Below are positions 15,960 to 24,615 of a DNA stretch of 64,000 nucleotides, in pieces. The translations under genes were made by a program, and so were the position numbers. Numbering within the stretch: position 1 is the stretch's first letter; the number at the start of each line of letters is the position of its first letter. The notes beneath the pieces are model-generated. The model was given only the letters and a program-made list of their open reading frames with translations. It had not been told where the DNA came from and did no database searches. The DNA comes from Chryseobacterium vaccae (lineage in GTDB: Bacteria > Bacteroidota > Bacteroidia > Flavobacteriales > Weeksellaceae), in contig NZ_VSWH01000001.1 in NCBI RefSeq assembly GCF_009602705.1, positions 3,100,001-3,164,000 of the forward strand, in the 5' to 3' direction.

Positions 15960-18900
15960 TTATTTTTTGATCAGTTTCGTGTTGTATGTATTTTTATCGT
16001 CTTTGATTGTGATGACATACATTCCTTTGATGAGTGATGCTACATTGATTCTCTGACCATCTATAGCTCCTTCCTGAACTAATCTTCCGTCTGCACTATA
16101 GATCTTATAATCTGCTTTTCCTTTCAAGTTTTTAACTTCTACGAAAGTATCTGCAGGGTTAGGATAAATAGAGATTTCTGATGCTTTTGGATTGTTAGTC
16201 TCATCTACAGCTAATCCGCTGGTGATCTTAACCGGGAAGTCTCTGAATGATCCTCTGGAAAGCACTCCAGGTCCTGATGGAACAGAAGGGCTTCCACATG
16301 CGTTAGGAACCGCATTGAAGAAACTGCTGGCTACTCTCATTCTTAGAAGTTTATTTCCTGAGTAAGCATCTGCCGGTACAGTAAATGCAAATGATCCTAT
16401 ATGGTATCCGTTGTTGTTAGGAAGAGCACTTCTTGAAGCAATCATCTCTGAAGATTCAAAAACTCCGTTCCTGTTAAAGTCAATCCACACCTGGAATCTG
16501 TCATTATACTGAGGTCCTCTATTAGCATAATTTGCATAGGCTAAAGTATACTGTGTTCCTTTTATTAGGTTAATAACCTTACTTGGGTTTTCTGTATAAT
16601 CTACATAAGTTCTTGCAATACTAACAGGGTCATTCCCTTCTAAATGCTCCAGATTAGATAGATTTAACTGTAACAGAGCACTGTAATATGGGCTAAGTGC
16701 ATTGTTACCTCCGGTTGTAATCAGACAGTAATCTACTCCTGTTTTATATCCTTTTGTTTTAAAGGCATGGTTTGGAGAGAATGTTCCTGTCACACTGTTT
16801 ACAATAGCAGCTACCTGCGTCTCATAATTTGTTTCATCTTCAAGAGTATTTAATACTACAGAATTTGTCGGACTTGTTGCATTAGACCAAGCAGTAGTAC
16901 CTACTTTTCTATAGTTAATAGAATACGTTGCTCCCGGTACATTATTCCAGGAAACTCTGGCTGTTGTTTTGAAAATTTCTGTATCTATTGTAGAAACTCC
17001 TGTAGGTGCATTTGTAGTAGAAGTAGGTGCAGTACCAATAGTGACTGCTGGAGATACAGCATAGAATATATTGTTTATGGCAGATATTCTTAATTTAACA
17101 GCTCCGTTTATAGTACTTGGCATCTGTACTGCATAGCTTCCCGTATTTGGAGTAGAAGCTACTAGATCTGTCCATGTATTCCCATTATCGGTTGTATAAT
17201 CTATCTTTACATTAGCTACATTATAAGGAGCAGCATTTGTGTTGGCTACATCCCAATAGATTGTATTGGAAACATTATTATATAAAACAGAAGCAGAAGT
17301 AAGGCCATTGAATTTAAATGGTCCGTCGTTACCTACTGTAATGGTAACTTCGGCAGAAGAATGCATTGGTTTAATATTTCCATCTCTTACTGTTACAGCA
17401 TATTTAAGAGTTCTAGGAATATAGGAAACGGTTTCCCAATTTACCTTATCCGTCAATACTCCGTCCATTACGCTTGAAAGTCTAGGGAAGTATCTTCTTC
17501 CACTTGCTGTACCCGGAACAGATCTTGATATAGCTCCTATTGAGTTATATCCCCAACCACTGTCTCCTGATATAGAGTTGGTATCTCCTACACTGTCATT
17601 TTGCTCCCAGGTATAGTTTAACGGGTCTGTATCAACTGCTGAAGCCTCCACAAAGTAAGCCGTTCCTTTAGGGATGCTATATGGTGTAAGAGCAGCCAGT
17701 GCAGGTGGAGTATTTCCCTGAATATTTTCAACGGTACCACATGTCGTTTTACCTTCCAAGTTGGTCATGATCTGATCAATGGACTTGTAATGGAAATAGG
17801 CATCTGAATGAGGCTGAAGATTATCCTGTGTAATTCCTGCATATCCCATAATTGTCGTTCCTCCTCCTGGTTCAACATTGGCCCCTGAGCTTTCAGTACT
17901 GTTTGAGTAGGTATGGTTTCCTCCCAACTGATGCCCCATTTCATGAGCAACATAATCTATATCAAAATTATCTCCGCTTGGCGGGCCATCTGCCGGAGAA
18001 GTGTAAGCTGATCCTTTTCCTGTAGGAACAGCGGAAGTAGGGCTTACACACACACATCCGATACATCCGGCATTACCTCCACCTCCTGTGGCACCAAACA
18101 AATGTCCGATGTCATAGCCAGCATTGGTTACTTGTTGTGTTAAAGTATTCTGAAGTTCTATATTCCAGTTACCCATTTCATCAGCATCTGAATATGGATC
18201 ATTGGCTACATCATTAAAAATAAGCCCGGGAATATCAAGAACAAGCAGCTTAATACCAAAATCTTTTTCAAAAACCCCATTCACACGTCCCATTGTGTTA
18301 TTGATCTGAGTAATAGCTTGCGGAACTCCTCCAAAATGAGCCGTATATTCACTGGTAACTGAGATCGCCAGTCTATACGTTCTATATTTTGTGCTTGAAG
18401 GCCTGTTAGTAATACCTACATTAGAAAGATTTTTTTTTCCGTGTTGTTCTAATGCATTTATATCTAGTATATTCTTTTCACCGGTAGAACATTCAAATCC
18501 GTGTTCTCCTGCTGTTTTTTTTGTCTTATAAAAAACACCGTATGTCTGCTTATCTTTTGATATTGGTTCAATGAACTGAAAAACCCCATCTTTGATAATC
18601 ATAGACTGCATTTCTGTAGGTGCTGTAGTGAATCGTAAGTATTTAGATGGATCATCTACTCCTACTCCTACATATGAACCTAGCTGGTATCTGTCTGCCA
18701 TAGATTTCTCCATAACCGGATCACTATATACGGCAAATTTCTCCATCTTTCCTTCTGCTGTGGGTAAAGAAATAATAACCGGAGCAGCTCCTTTTCCTGT
18801 CTCTACAGCATCTTTCAGAATATTTCTAAGAGACTGTAAATCTACTCTGTACGAGTATTTAACATCTACCTCCTTTCTGATCTCAGAGGTCTTTTGCGAG

Positions 18901-18977
18901 GCGGGCGACCATCTCTGCGCATTAAAGCTGGCGACACCCGCAGCTAATGCACAAACTAGTAGAATTCTTTTTTTCAT
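15960..18977 (-). CDS. Secreted M12B-like metalloprotease with GEVED and T9SS sorting domain
   Basis: A 1005-residue T9SS cargo protease. Signal peptide is residues 1-20 (FNA|Q), followed by a propeptide-like region. The reprolysin-type zinc motif HEMGHQLGGNH is at 345-355 (Glu 346), with a Met-turn in IMGYAG about 25 residues later. Next come an Ig/Fn3-like region with FKTTARVSWNNVPGA and a GEVED-type domain (FQVWIDFNRNGVFESSEMI). The C-terminal ~75 residues are a type A sorting domain (ISIYPNPADTF, KGMYVITIKD, KLIKK). It should cross the outer membrane by the type IX system and act on extracellular proteins. Monocistronic, with its own terminator. Confidence 0.93.
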   Translation of the reverse strand: MKKRILLVCALAAGVASFNAQRWSPASQKTSEIRKEVDVKYSYRVDLQSLRNILKDAVETGKGAAPVIISLPTAEGKMEKFAVYSDPVMEKSMADRYQLGSYVGVGVDDPSKYLRFTTAPTEMQSMIIKDGVFQFIEPISKDKQTYGVFYKTKKTAGEHGFECSTGEKNILDINALEQHGKKNLSNVGITNRPSSTKYRTYRLAISVTSEYTAHFGGVPQAITQINNTMGRVNGVFEKDFGIKLLVLDIPGLIFNDVANDPYSDADEMGNWNIELQNTLTQQVTNAGYDIGHLFGATGGGGNAGCIGCVCVSPTSAVPTGKGSAYTSPADGPPSGDNFDIDYVAHEMGHQLGGNHTYSNSTESSGANVEPGGGTTIMGYAGITQDNLQPHSDAYFHYKSIDQIMTNLEGKTTCGTVENIQGNTPPALAALTPYSIPKGTAYFVEASAVDTDPLNYTWEQNDSVGDTNSISGDSGWGYNSIGAISRSVPGTASGRRYFPRLSSVMDGVLTDKVNWETVSYIPRTLKYAVTVRDGNIKPMHSSAEVTITVGNDGPFKFNGLTSASVLYNNVSNTIYWDVANTNAAPYNVANVKIDYTTDNGNTWTDLVASTPNTGSYAVQMPSTINGAVKLRISAINNIFYAVSPAVTIGTAPTSTTNAPTGVSTIDTEIFKTTARVSWNNVPGATYSINYRKVGTTAWSNATSPTNSVVLNTLEDETNYETQVAAIVNSVTGTFSPNHAFKTKGYKTGVDYCLITTGGNNALSPYYSALLQLNLSNLEHLEGNDPVSIARTYVDYTENPSKVINLIKGTQYTLAYANYANRGPQYNDRFQVWIDFNRNGVFESSEMIASRSALPNNNGYHIGSFAFTVPADAYSGNKLLRMRVASSFFNAVPNACGSPSVPSGPGVLSRGSFRDFPVKITSGLAVDETNNPKASEISIYPNPADTFVEVKNLKGKADYKIYSADGRLVQEGAIDGQRINVASLIKGMYVITIKDDKNTYNTKLIKK

Positions 18978-19022
18978 AACTTTTCTAACTGAATAGAATT
19001 AATAATTTTTAAATATCCAGAA

Positions 19023-19030
19023 CAAAATTA
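19023..19030 (-). promoter_or_regulatory. Promoter -7 box for the M12B-like protease
   Basis: TAATTTTG on the minus strand fits TAnnTTTG exactly, about 45 bases upstream of the start codon. A TTG lies 22 bases further upstream, slightly longer than the usual spacing. Confidence 0.5.
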
Positions 19031-19053
19031 GCGAATACCCTTAATATAGAATC

Positions 19054-19091
19054 AAAAAAAGTGGATAATTTCAATAAAATCATCCACTTTA
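19054..19091 (-). terminator. Terminator after the prolyl oligopeptidase gene
   Basis: AAAGTGGAT / ATCCACTTT stem, 9 bp, followed on the minus strand by a run of T. It begins about 23 bases after the stop codon. Confidence 0.75.
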
Positions 19092-19113
19092 ATTATTTTT
19101 ATACTATTTAACT

Positions 19114-21216
19114 CTATTTTTTAATTCCCATCTCAAATAAAGCAAAAGAAATAAGATCCGCATTTTCACCAATTACCTGTTCAGTTGATCTACCTGCTCC
19201 ATGGCCGGCATTTTTCTCAATTCTTAACAAAATAGGATTTTTACATCCCTGTTTTTCCTGAAGTTCAGCACCGAATTTGAAAGAGTGAGCCGGAACTACT
19301 CTATCATCATGATCACTGGTAATAATCATTGTTGATGGATAGCAGGTTCCTTTTTTCACATTGTGCACCGGAGAATAAGATTTAAGATATTCAAACATTT
19401 CCTTATTGTCTTCTGCAGTTCCGTAATCATATGACCAGCCTGCTCCTGCTGTGAATTTATTGTATCTCAGCATATCCAGAACACCTACCCCTGGGAAAGC
19501 TACTTTTGCCAGATCTGGACGCATGGTCATGGTTGCCCCTACCAAAAGTCCTCCATTTGATCTTCCGGAAAGTGCCATATATTCTTTTGAAGTATAGCCT
19601 TTGCTCTGAAGATATTCCCCTGCAGCAATAAAGTCTTCAAAAACATTTTTCTTCTGCATTTTTGTTCCTGCATCATGCCATTTTTTACCGTATTCACCAC
19701 CACCACGGATGTTTGGAACGGCATAAATACCTCCGTTTTCCATCCAGATAGCATTCACTACGGAGAAGGCAGGTTGTAAACTAATGTTGAATCCACCATA
19801 AGAATAAAGAATGGTTGGGTTTTTACCATCAAGCTTGGTTCCTTTTTTATAGTTGATCATCATCGGAACTTTTGTTCCGTCCTTTGAAGTATAGAAAACC
19901 TGTTCTGAAACGTAATTATCGGGATTAAACTTCACTTTAGGCTTTTGATATATTTCTGATTTTCCTGTATCAGCATTGAATTTATAGGTTGTTCCCGGTG
20001 TAATATAATTGCTGAAAGAGAAATAAAGTTCTTTTTCCGTTTCTTTACCTCCGAAACCTCCAACATTTCCTTTCCCCGGAAGGGTAATTTCTCTTACCAG
20101 TTTTCCGGTTTTGTCGAATTGTTTTACCTGATCAATAGCATCAATCATGTAGGTTGCAAAGAAATATCCTCCACCAGAAGAGATTCCTAATACATTTTCT
20201 GTCTGCGCAATGACATCTTTCCATGTTTCAGGCGCTGGATTTTTGATGCTTGTTTTTACCAATCTCATGTTTGGAGCATCTTTATCAGTGAAAATGAAAA
20301 GATCATCGCCTTGTGTATCTACAATATTGGCATTAATGTCAAATCCTTTTACGATCTGTACGAAATCACCGCCTTTTTTAAGGTCTTTAATATAAAGTTC
20401 GTTTCCGTTTGTTGCATTAGCCGCTGAAATAATCAGGTATCTCTGGTCTTCAGAAACTCCTGCTCCCAGGTATCTTCTTGGAGTTTTATCGCCACCGAAT
20501 ATCAACTTGTCCTCAGACTGTTTTGTTCCCAGTTTGTGAAAGAATACTTTATGTTTATCAGTCATTCCGGAAAGCACAGTTCCTTCTTTCGGCTTGTCAT
20601 AGCTAGAATAATAGAAGCCTTCATCGCCCTGCCATGAAATTCCGCTGAATTTTACGTCTACCAGGGTTTCATCAATCTGTTTTTTGGAAACGGCATCAAT
20701 GATGATGATCTTATTCCAGTCACTTCCGCCTTCAGAAATAGAATAGGCAGCAAGGTTTCCTTTTTTGTTGAATGACGGCTGTGAAAGTGATGTCGTTCCT
20801 TTATCAGAGAATTTATTAGGATCTAAAAATACTTCTGTTGTTTTGGTCTTATTATTTGTTCTATACAGGATAGACTGGGCCTGAAGGCCATCATTTTTAT
20901 AATAATAGGTATAATCACCTTCTTTGAAAGGCGCTGAAATCTTTTCGTAGTTCCAGATGTCTCTCAACTGGTCTTTGATCTTATTTCTGAAAGGAATCTT
21001 TGAAAGATAGCTCTCACTATAGGCAACTTCTTCATCCACCCATTTTTTGGTAGCATCCGAATCATTTTCCAGGTCTCTGAACGGATCAGAAACGGCATTG
21101 CCAAAATAGGTATCTGTCTGGCTTCCTTTTAATGCTTTAGGATAATTCATTTTTTGAGAATAAAAAGATGCTGAAAACAGAACTCCAGCAGTTAATAAGA
21201 TAGGTTTAAAATTCAT
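19114..21216 (-). CDS. Prolyl oligopeptidase (family S9), secreted
   Basis: Serine peptidase cutting after proline in short peptides. I start at MNFKPILLTAGVLF (700 aa), which gives a clean signal peptide ending FYSQ; a longer frame (18 codons) would begin upstream of the -7 box at 21232. The N-terminal two thirds is the beta-propeller gate domain. The C-terminal hydrolase holds Ser in GRSNGG, Asp in SDHDDRVVP and His in NAGHGAG, the expected triad order. It belongs to the periplasmic or secreted prolyl endopeptidase group known from Elizabethkingia and relatives. Its own promoter and terminator flank it. Confidence 0.94.
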   Translation of the reverse strand: MNFKPILLTAGVLFSASFYSQKMNYPKALKGSQTDTYFGNAVSDPFRDLENDSDATKKWVDEEVAYSESYLSKIPFRNKIKDQLRDIWNYEKISAPFKEGDYTYYYKNDGLQAQSILYRTNNKTKTTEVFLDPNKFSDKGTTSLSQPSFNKKGNLAAYSISEGGSDWNKIIIIDAVSKKQIDETLVDVKFSGISWQGDEGFYYSSYDKPKEGTVLSGMTDKHKVFFHKLGTKQSEDKLIFGGDKTPRRYLGAGVSEDQRYLIISAANATNGNELYIKDLKKGGDFVQIVKGFDINANIVDTQGDDLFIFTDKDAPNMRLVKTSIKNPAPETWKDVIAQTENVLGISSGGGYFFATYMIDAIDQVKQFDKTGKLVREITLPGKGNVGGFGGKETEKELYFSFSNYITPGTTYKFNADTGKSEIYQKPKVKFNPDNYVSEQVFYTSKDGTKVPMMINYKKGTKLDGKNPTILYSYGGFNISLQPAFSVVNAIWMENGGIYAVPNIRGGGEYGKKWHDAGTKMQKKNVFEDFIAAGEYLQSKGYTSKEYMALSGRSNGGLLVGATMTMRPDLAKVAFPGVGVLDMLRYNKFTAGAGWSYDYGTAEDNKEMFEYLKSYSPVHNVKKGTCYPSTMIITSDHDDRVVPAHSFKFGAELQEKQGCKNPILLRIEKNAGHGAGRSTEQVIGENADLISFALFEMGIKK

Positions 21217-21231
21217 GTCGAACGATTTTCT

Positions 21232-21239
21232 CAAAAATA
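21232..21239 (-). promoter_or_regulatory. Promoter -7 box for the prolyl oligopeptidase
   Basis: TATTTTTG on the minus strand, a perfect TAnnTTTG box, 15 bases before the start codon. It supports the shorter start at 21216. Confidence 0.5.
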
Positions 21240-21256
21240 CGTAAAGTATATGAAAT

Positions 21257-21284
21257 AAAAAAAGCCCCAAAAATCAGGACTTTT
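21257..21284 (-). terminator. Terminator after the 225-aa secreted protein gene
   Basis: On the minus strand AAAAGTCC pairs with GGGCTTTT using one G-U pair, followed by more T. It lies 20 bases after the stop codon. Confidence 0.65.
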
Positions 21285-21304
21285 AATCAATATTTTTATC
21301 ATGG

Positions 21305-21982
21305 TTAAGAACCGAAGCTCTCGAAATAAAAATCAGTAAGGGAAGTTACAATTTCATCAGGGCCTCCGTTCCAATAATAAATTTTCCCACCTTCTGTAAG
21401 CTGATATAAGCTGAACTGAAGTTCCGTTGTTACTTCTTTATCTGCATTTTTAAACTTCTGAACACTTTCTGCTAAATACTTCTTCAGTTCTTCCGCTTTA
21501 ATTTTCTTTGGATCTCCGGACGGACCCTCAGGCATTTTAGAAGGGACTTTAAAGCTAACTGAATAAGTAATCTCAGCTATTTTCTGATCTTCCACGTACT
21601 CATTCTGAACAATTTTCACTTCTTTAACGGTAACTTTACCATTTTTGAAATTATCCATCATAGCTGTAAAATAATCTTCCGCTTCTTTTCTGCTGGAATC
21701 TCCTGCTGATTTTGAAAACGCGGATAAAAAACCGTTTGTACTTGTTTTCAGTGTTTCAGCAGATACTGTTTTAAAATCTACCTGATAAGCATCCTGTCCT
21801 TCCACGGTTGGTTTCAGATATTCATTTAATTTACTGAGTACAGCAGGATCATTTTTAACGAAAGTCCCGAAATACATTTCAAAGACTTCTGCCGGTTTCT
21901 TTACCTCAGCCTGTGCCATCAGATTCTGCCCGATCATGGCCAGAACAAATAGCAAAACAATTTTTAAATTCTTCATATTCAT
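21305..21982 (-). CDS. Secreted protein of unknown function
   Basis: A 225-residue exported protein I do not recognise. Signal peptide is residues 1-24 (IVLLFVLAMIGQNLMAQ|A); an ATG two codons later is an alternative start. The mature part is mainly helical and Lys/Glu-rich (KKPAEVFEMYFGTFVKNDPAVL), with a C-terminal stretch of alternating residues (TELQFSLYQLTEGGKIYYWNGG). The size and two-part layout suggest a soluble periplasmic protein of NTF2- or DUF-type fold, but this is a guess. Monocistronic between two terminators. Confidence 0.7.
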   Translation of the reverse strand: MNMKNLKIVLLFVLAMIGQNLMAQAEVKKPAEVFEMYFGTFVKNDPAVLSKLNEYLKPTVEGQDAYQVDFKTVSAETLKTSTNGFLSAFSKSAGDSSRKEAEDYFTAMMDNFKNGKVTVKEVKIVQNEYVEDQKIAEITYSVSFKVPSKMPEGPSGDPKKIKAEELKKYLAESVQKFKNADKEVTTELQFSLYQLTEGGKIYYWNGGPDEIVTSLTDFYFESFGS

Positions 21983-22003
21983 TTAAGTGATTAAAGTTTT
22001 ATG

Positions 22004-22034
22004 CAAAAAAAAGCTCCTGATGAACAAGAGCTTT
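22004..22034 (-). terminator. Terminator after prfA
   Basis: AAAGCTC / GAGCTTT hairpin followed by a run of eight T on the minus strand, starting 13 bases after the prfA stop. Confidence 0.75.
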
Positions 22035-22046
22035 CTATATTGTTGT

Positions 22047-23132
22047 TTATAAATTTTCTTCCTCTCCTTTCATCTTCTCTGCATTTTCCGCCATGATCAC
22101 AGCATCAATCATTTCAGAAATATCGCCGTTCATATAGGCATCCAGATTATACATAGACTTGTTGATTCTGTGATCCGTTACCCTTCCCTGCGGATAGTTA
22201 TACGTTTTGATCTTTGCAGAACGGTCTCCTGTAGATACCATGGTTTTTCTCTGTGCCGCAATATCTCCCTGAACTTCCTGAAGTTTGATATCATATAGTT
22301 TTGCACGAAGCATTTCCATAGCCAATTCACGGTTAGCCAGCTGGGAACGTGCCTGCTGACAAACTACTACAAGCCCTGAAGGTTTGTGCGTCAGCTGTAC
22401 TTTGGTTTCAACCTTGTTTACGTTCTGTCCTCCTGCACCTCCTGAACGGGAAGTCTGCATTTCAATATCTGCAGGGTTAATTTCTACATCCACTTCTTCT
22501 GCTTCCGGAAGTACTGCAATGGTAATCGCCGAGGTATGTACTCTTCCCTGAGATTCTGTTTCAGGAACACGCTGTACACGGTGAACCCCTGATTCAAACT
22601 TCATGATTCCGTACACGCCCTCTCCTTCTACTTTCATGATCAGTTCTTTGTAGCCTTTTGCAGCTTCATTGGAATCTGTTACTTCATGTTTCCATCCTTT
22701 TGCTTTAAAGTACATGGTGTACATTCTGTAGATATCTTCTACGAAGATAGCCGCTTCATCACCACCGGTTCCGGCACGCAATTCTACGATCACGTTTTTG
22801 TCATCAGCAGGATCTTTCGGGATCAACAGAACTTTTAATTCTTCTTCCAGTCCCGGAATTTTTGCCTGTGCTTCCAGCTTTTCTTCTTTAGCAAGGTCTA
22901 CAAGATCTCTGTCTGATCCGTCAGCAATAATCTCTTCAGATTCCTCTATTGCATCCAAAGCACCTTTATACTGGTCGTATACTTTTACAATTTTTCCTAA
23001 ATCACTGTATTCTTTGTTCAAAGAAGAATATTTTTTCTGGTCAGAAATAATATCAGGCTGTATAATAAGGTCCGCAACCTCATTATATCTTTGTTTTATA
23101 GCTTCTAATTTTGGAATTAATGATTTAGACAT
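22047..23132 (-). CDS. prfA: Peptide chain release factor 1
   Basis: RF1, which reads UAA and UAG and triggers peptide release (361 aa, full length). GGQ occurs in [18 protein letters not shown]. The codon-recognition tripeptide (PxT class; PAT in E. coli) reads PET in [15 protein letters not shown]. The N-terminal PrmC-facing helical domain is complete, unlike in PrfH at 8718-9416. A TATCTTTG box lies 20 bases upstream of the start and a terminator follows, so the gene is monocistronic. Confidence 0.97.
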   Translation of the reverse strand: MSKSLIPKLEAIKQRYNEVADLIIQPDIISDQKKYSSLNKEYSDLGKIVKVYDQYKGALDAIEESEEIIADGSDRDLVDLAKEEKLEAQAKIPGLEEELKVLLIPKDPADDKNVIVELRAGTGGDEAAIFVEDIYRMYTMYFKAKGWKHEVTDSNEAAKGYKELIMKVEGEGVYGIMKFESGVHRVQRVPETESQGRVHTSAITIAVLPEAEEVDVEINPADIEMQTSRSGGAGGQNVNKVETKVQLTHKPSGLVVVCQQARSQLANRELAMEMLRAKLYDIKLQEVQGDIAAQRKTMVSTGDRSAKIKTYNYPQGRVTDHRINKSMYNLDAYMNGDISEMIDAVIMAENAEKMKGEEENL

Positions 23133-23151
23133 TGTAGGATTTTTGAGAGTG

Positions 23152-23159
23152 CAAAGATA
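23152..23159 (-). promoter_or_regulatory. Promoter -7 box for prfA
   Basis: TATCTTTG on the minus strand, a perfect TAnnTTTG box, with its 3' end 20 bases upstream of the prfA start codon. Confidence 0.5.
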
Positions 23160-23187
23160 AGAATTATTAATTCAAATTAAAAACCCT

Positions 23188-24486
23188 TTAGTTTTCTGAT
23201 TTAGAAAGTCTTCGGTCCAGCAAATACAAAACAATCCCAAACGCTATAATTCCCAACCCTATGAGGCTTTCTCTGGGATTATGAACCAATGTAAAATAAA
23301 GGATATAGAGGCTGAACAGGAGAAAAACTGTTGGAAAAATGTAAAAAAGATTAGATTTGAAAATTTTCCGCTGTTCTTTTTTAAGGAAAAAAACAGTAGA
23401 GATGGACAGGCTTGCAAATAACTGAAGAATAAAAGCGGTATAAACAAATATTTCTTTGAAACTGCCTGTGAGAATAATCACAGCTGCAATCCCTGCATGA
23501 GTAAAAATTGCCCGTACCGGAATTCCTTTTTTATTGCTGACGGCAAGTAACTTCCATAAATAATTTTCTTTAGCAAAAGCCTGTGTCAGTCTGGAACCTA
23601 CCCACAAATAACCGCTGATTGTAGCAATCAGCTGAAGGGCAATAAAAATATTGACCATTTTCCCAAAGCGGTCTCCAAGCATATTTCGGGCGGCTTCCCC
23701 CATCACATCTTCCTTTCCTGCCAATTGGCTTATTGGGGCATGTTTCAGCATAATAAAGTTAACAAGAAGGTAGCTTACCGTTACAAACAGGGTTCCCAGG
23801 ATCAGAGACTTAGGAAGATTCCTGTGAACATCTTTTATTTCTCCTGCGATATACGAGGCAGAATTCCATCCGGTGTAGGCATAAGTAACAAAAACCAAAG
23901 ATGTTGCAAAGGCAGGAAGCATGATTTCATTCTGCCAGCTGTCATCAAAATTCAAACTATTTCCGGCTGGGGAATCTGAAAGAAAAACGCCCAAACTTAT
24001 CAGAATAATTATAAAAGCAATCTTGATGAAGGTGAAAAAATTATGAAACCGGCTTGAGGTTTTCAAGCTGAATGACAGACTCAACCCTATCAGAAATATG
24101 ACTATGATCGCAAAATTATTTCCGAAGGCCTCATTAAATACCGAAAGATATTTTGACATGGCAAGTGCAGCCAGAGCAACAGGCGAAGAGAATCCGATAA
24201 TTAAAGAAATCCAGCTGACCAGATATCCGAATACCGGATGATACGTTTCCTTGAGATAAATATAATCTCCTCCGTTTCCCTTGAAATAAGATCCCAACTC
24301 AGCATAGCAGAACGCTCCGAACAATGCCAGCATTCCTCCGATAATCCATAGCAGGAAAATGCTGTATGTATTGGTAATATCGGATAACTGAAACCCTAAA
24401 GTAGTAAATATCCCCGTTCCGATCATATTGGAAACGACAATGGCAGCCGCTGTTTTCCAGCCTATCTTGTGTGAGTCCGTATTCAT
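23188..24486 (-). CDS. APC-family amino acid permease
   Basis: A 432-residue inner-membrane transporter with about twelve hydrophobic segments. The first helix carries the APC signature SNMIGTGIFTTLG (residues 19-31), where backbone gaps bind the amino acid. Other family marks are GGMLALFGAFCYAELGSYF and the helix 6 region TYAYTGWNSASYIAGE. It ends with a short basic cytoplasmic tail (LDRRLSKSEN). Substrate is not predictable; neutral or cationic amino acids are typical. It stands alone, between prfA and the amylase terminator. Confidence 0.9.
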   Translation of the reverse strand: MNTDSHKIGWKTAAAIVVSNMIGTGIFTTLGFQLSDITNTYSIFLLWIIGGMLALFGAFCYAELGSYFKGNGGDYIYLKETYHPVFGYLVSWISLIIGFSSPVALAALAMSKYLSVFNEAFGNNFAIIVIFLIGLSLSFSLKTSSRFHNFFTFIKIAFIIILISLGVFLSDSPAGNSLNFDDSWQNEIMLPAFATSLVFVTYAYTGWNSASYIAGEIKDVHRNLPKSLILGTLFVTVSYLLVNFIMLKHAPISQLAGKEDVMGEAARNMLGDRFGKMVNIFIALQLIATISGYLWVGSRLTQAFAKENYLWKLLAVSNKKGIPVRAIFTHAGIAAVIILTGSFKEIFVYTAFILQLFASLSISTVFFLKKEQRKIFKSNLFYIFPTVFLLFSLYILYFTLVHNPRESLIGLGIIAFGIVLYLLDRRLSKSEN

Positions 24487-24573
24487 TCCGTTAAAAATAT
24501 ATCTTCAAAAAATTCTCTTTTGGACCAAAGCTTTCTGGTATGTTTCATTATGTGAGTTCTGGCAAATAAATTT

Positions 24574-24612
24574 AAAAAAAGCAAATCTGCTGATCTGCAA
24601 ATTTGCTTTTTT
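24574..24612. terminator. Bidirectional terminator after the GH13 amylase gene
   Basis: AAAAAAGCAAAT and ATTTGCTTTTTT arms (12 bp) around a 14-base loop, 4 bases after the amylase stop codon. Confidence 0.85.
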
Positions 24613-24615
24613 ATT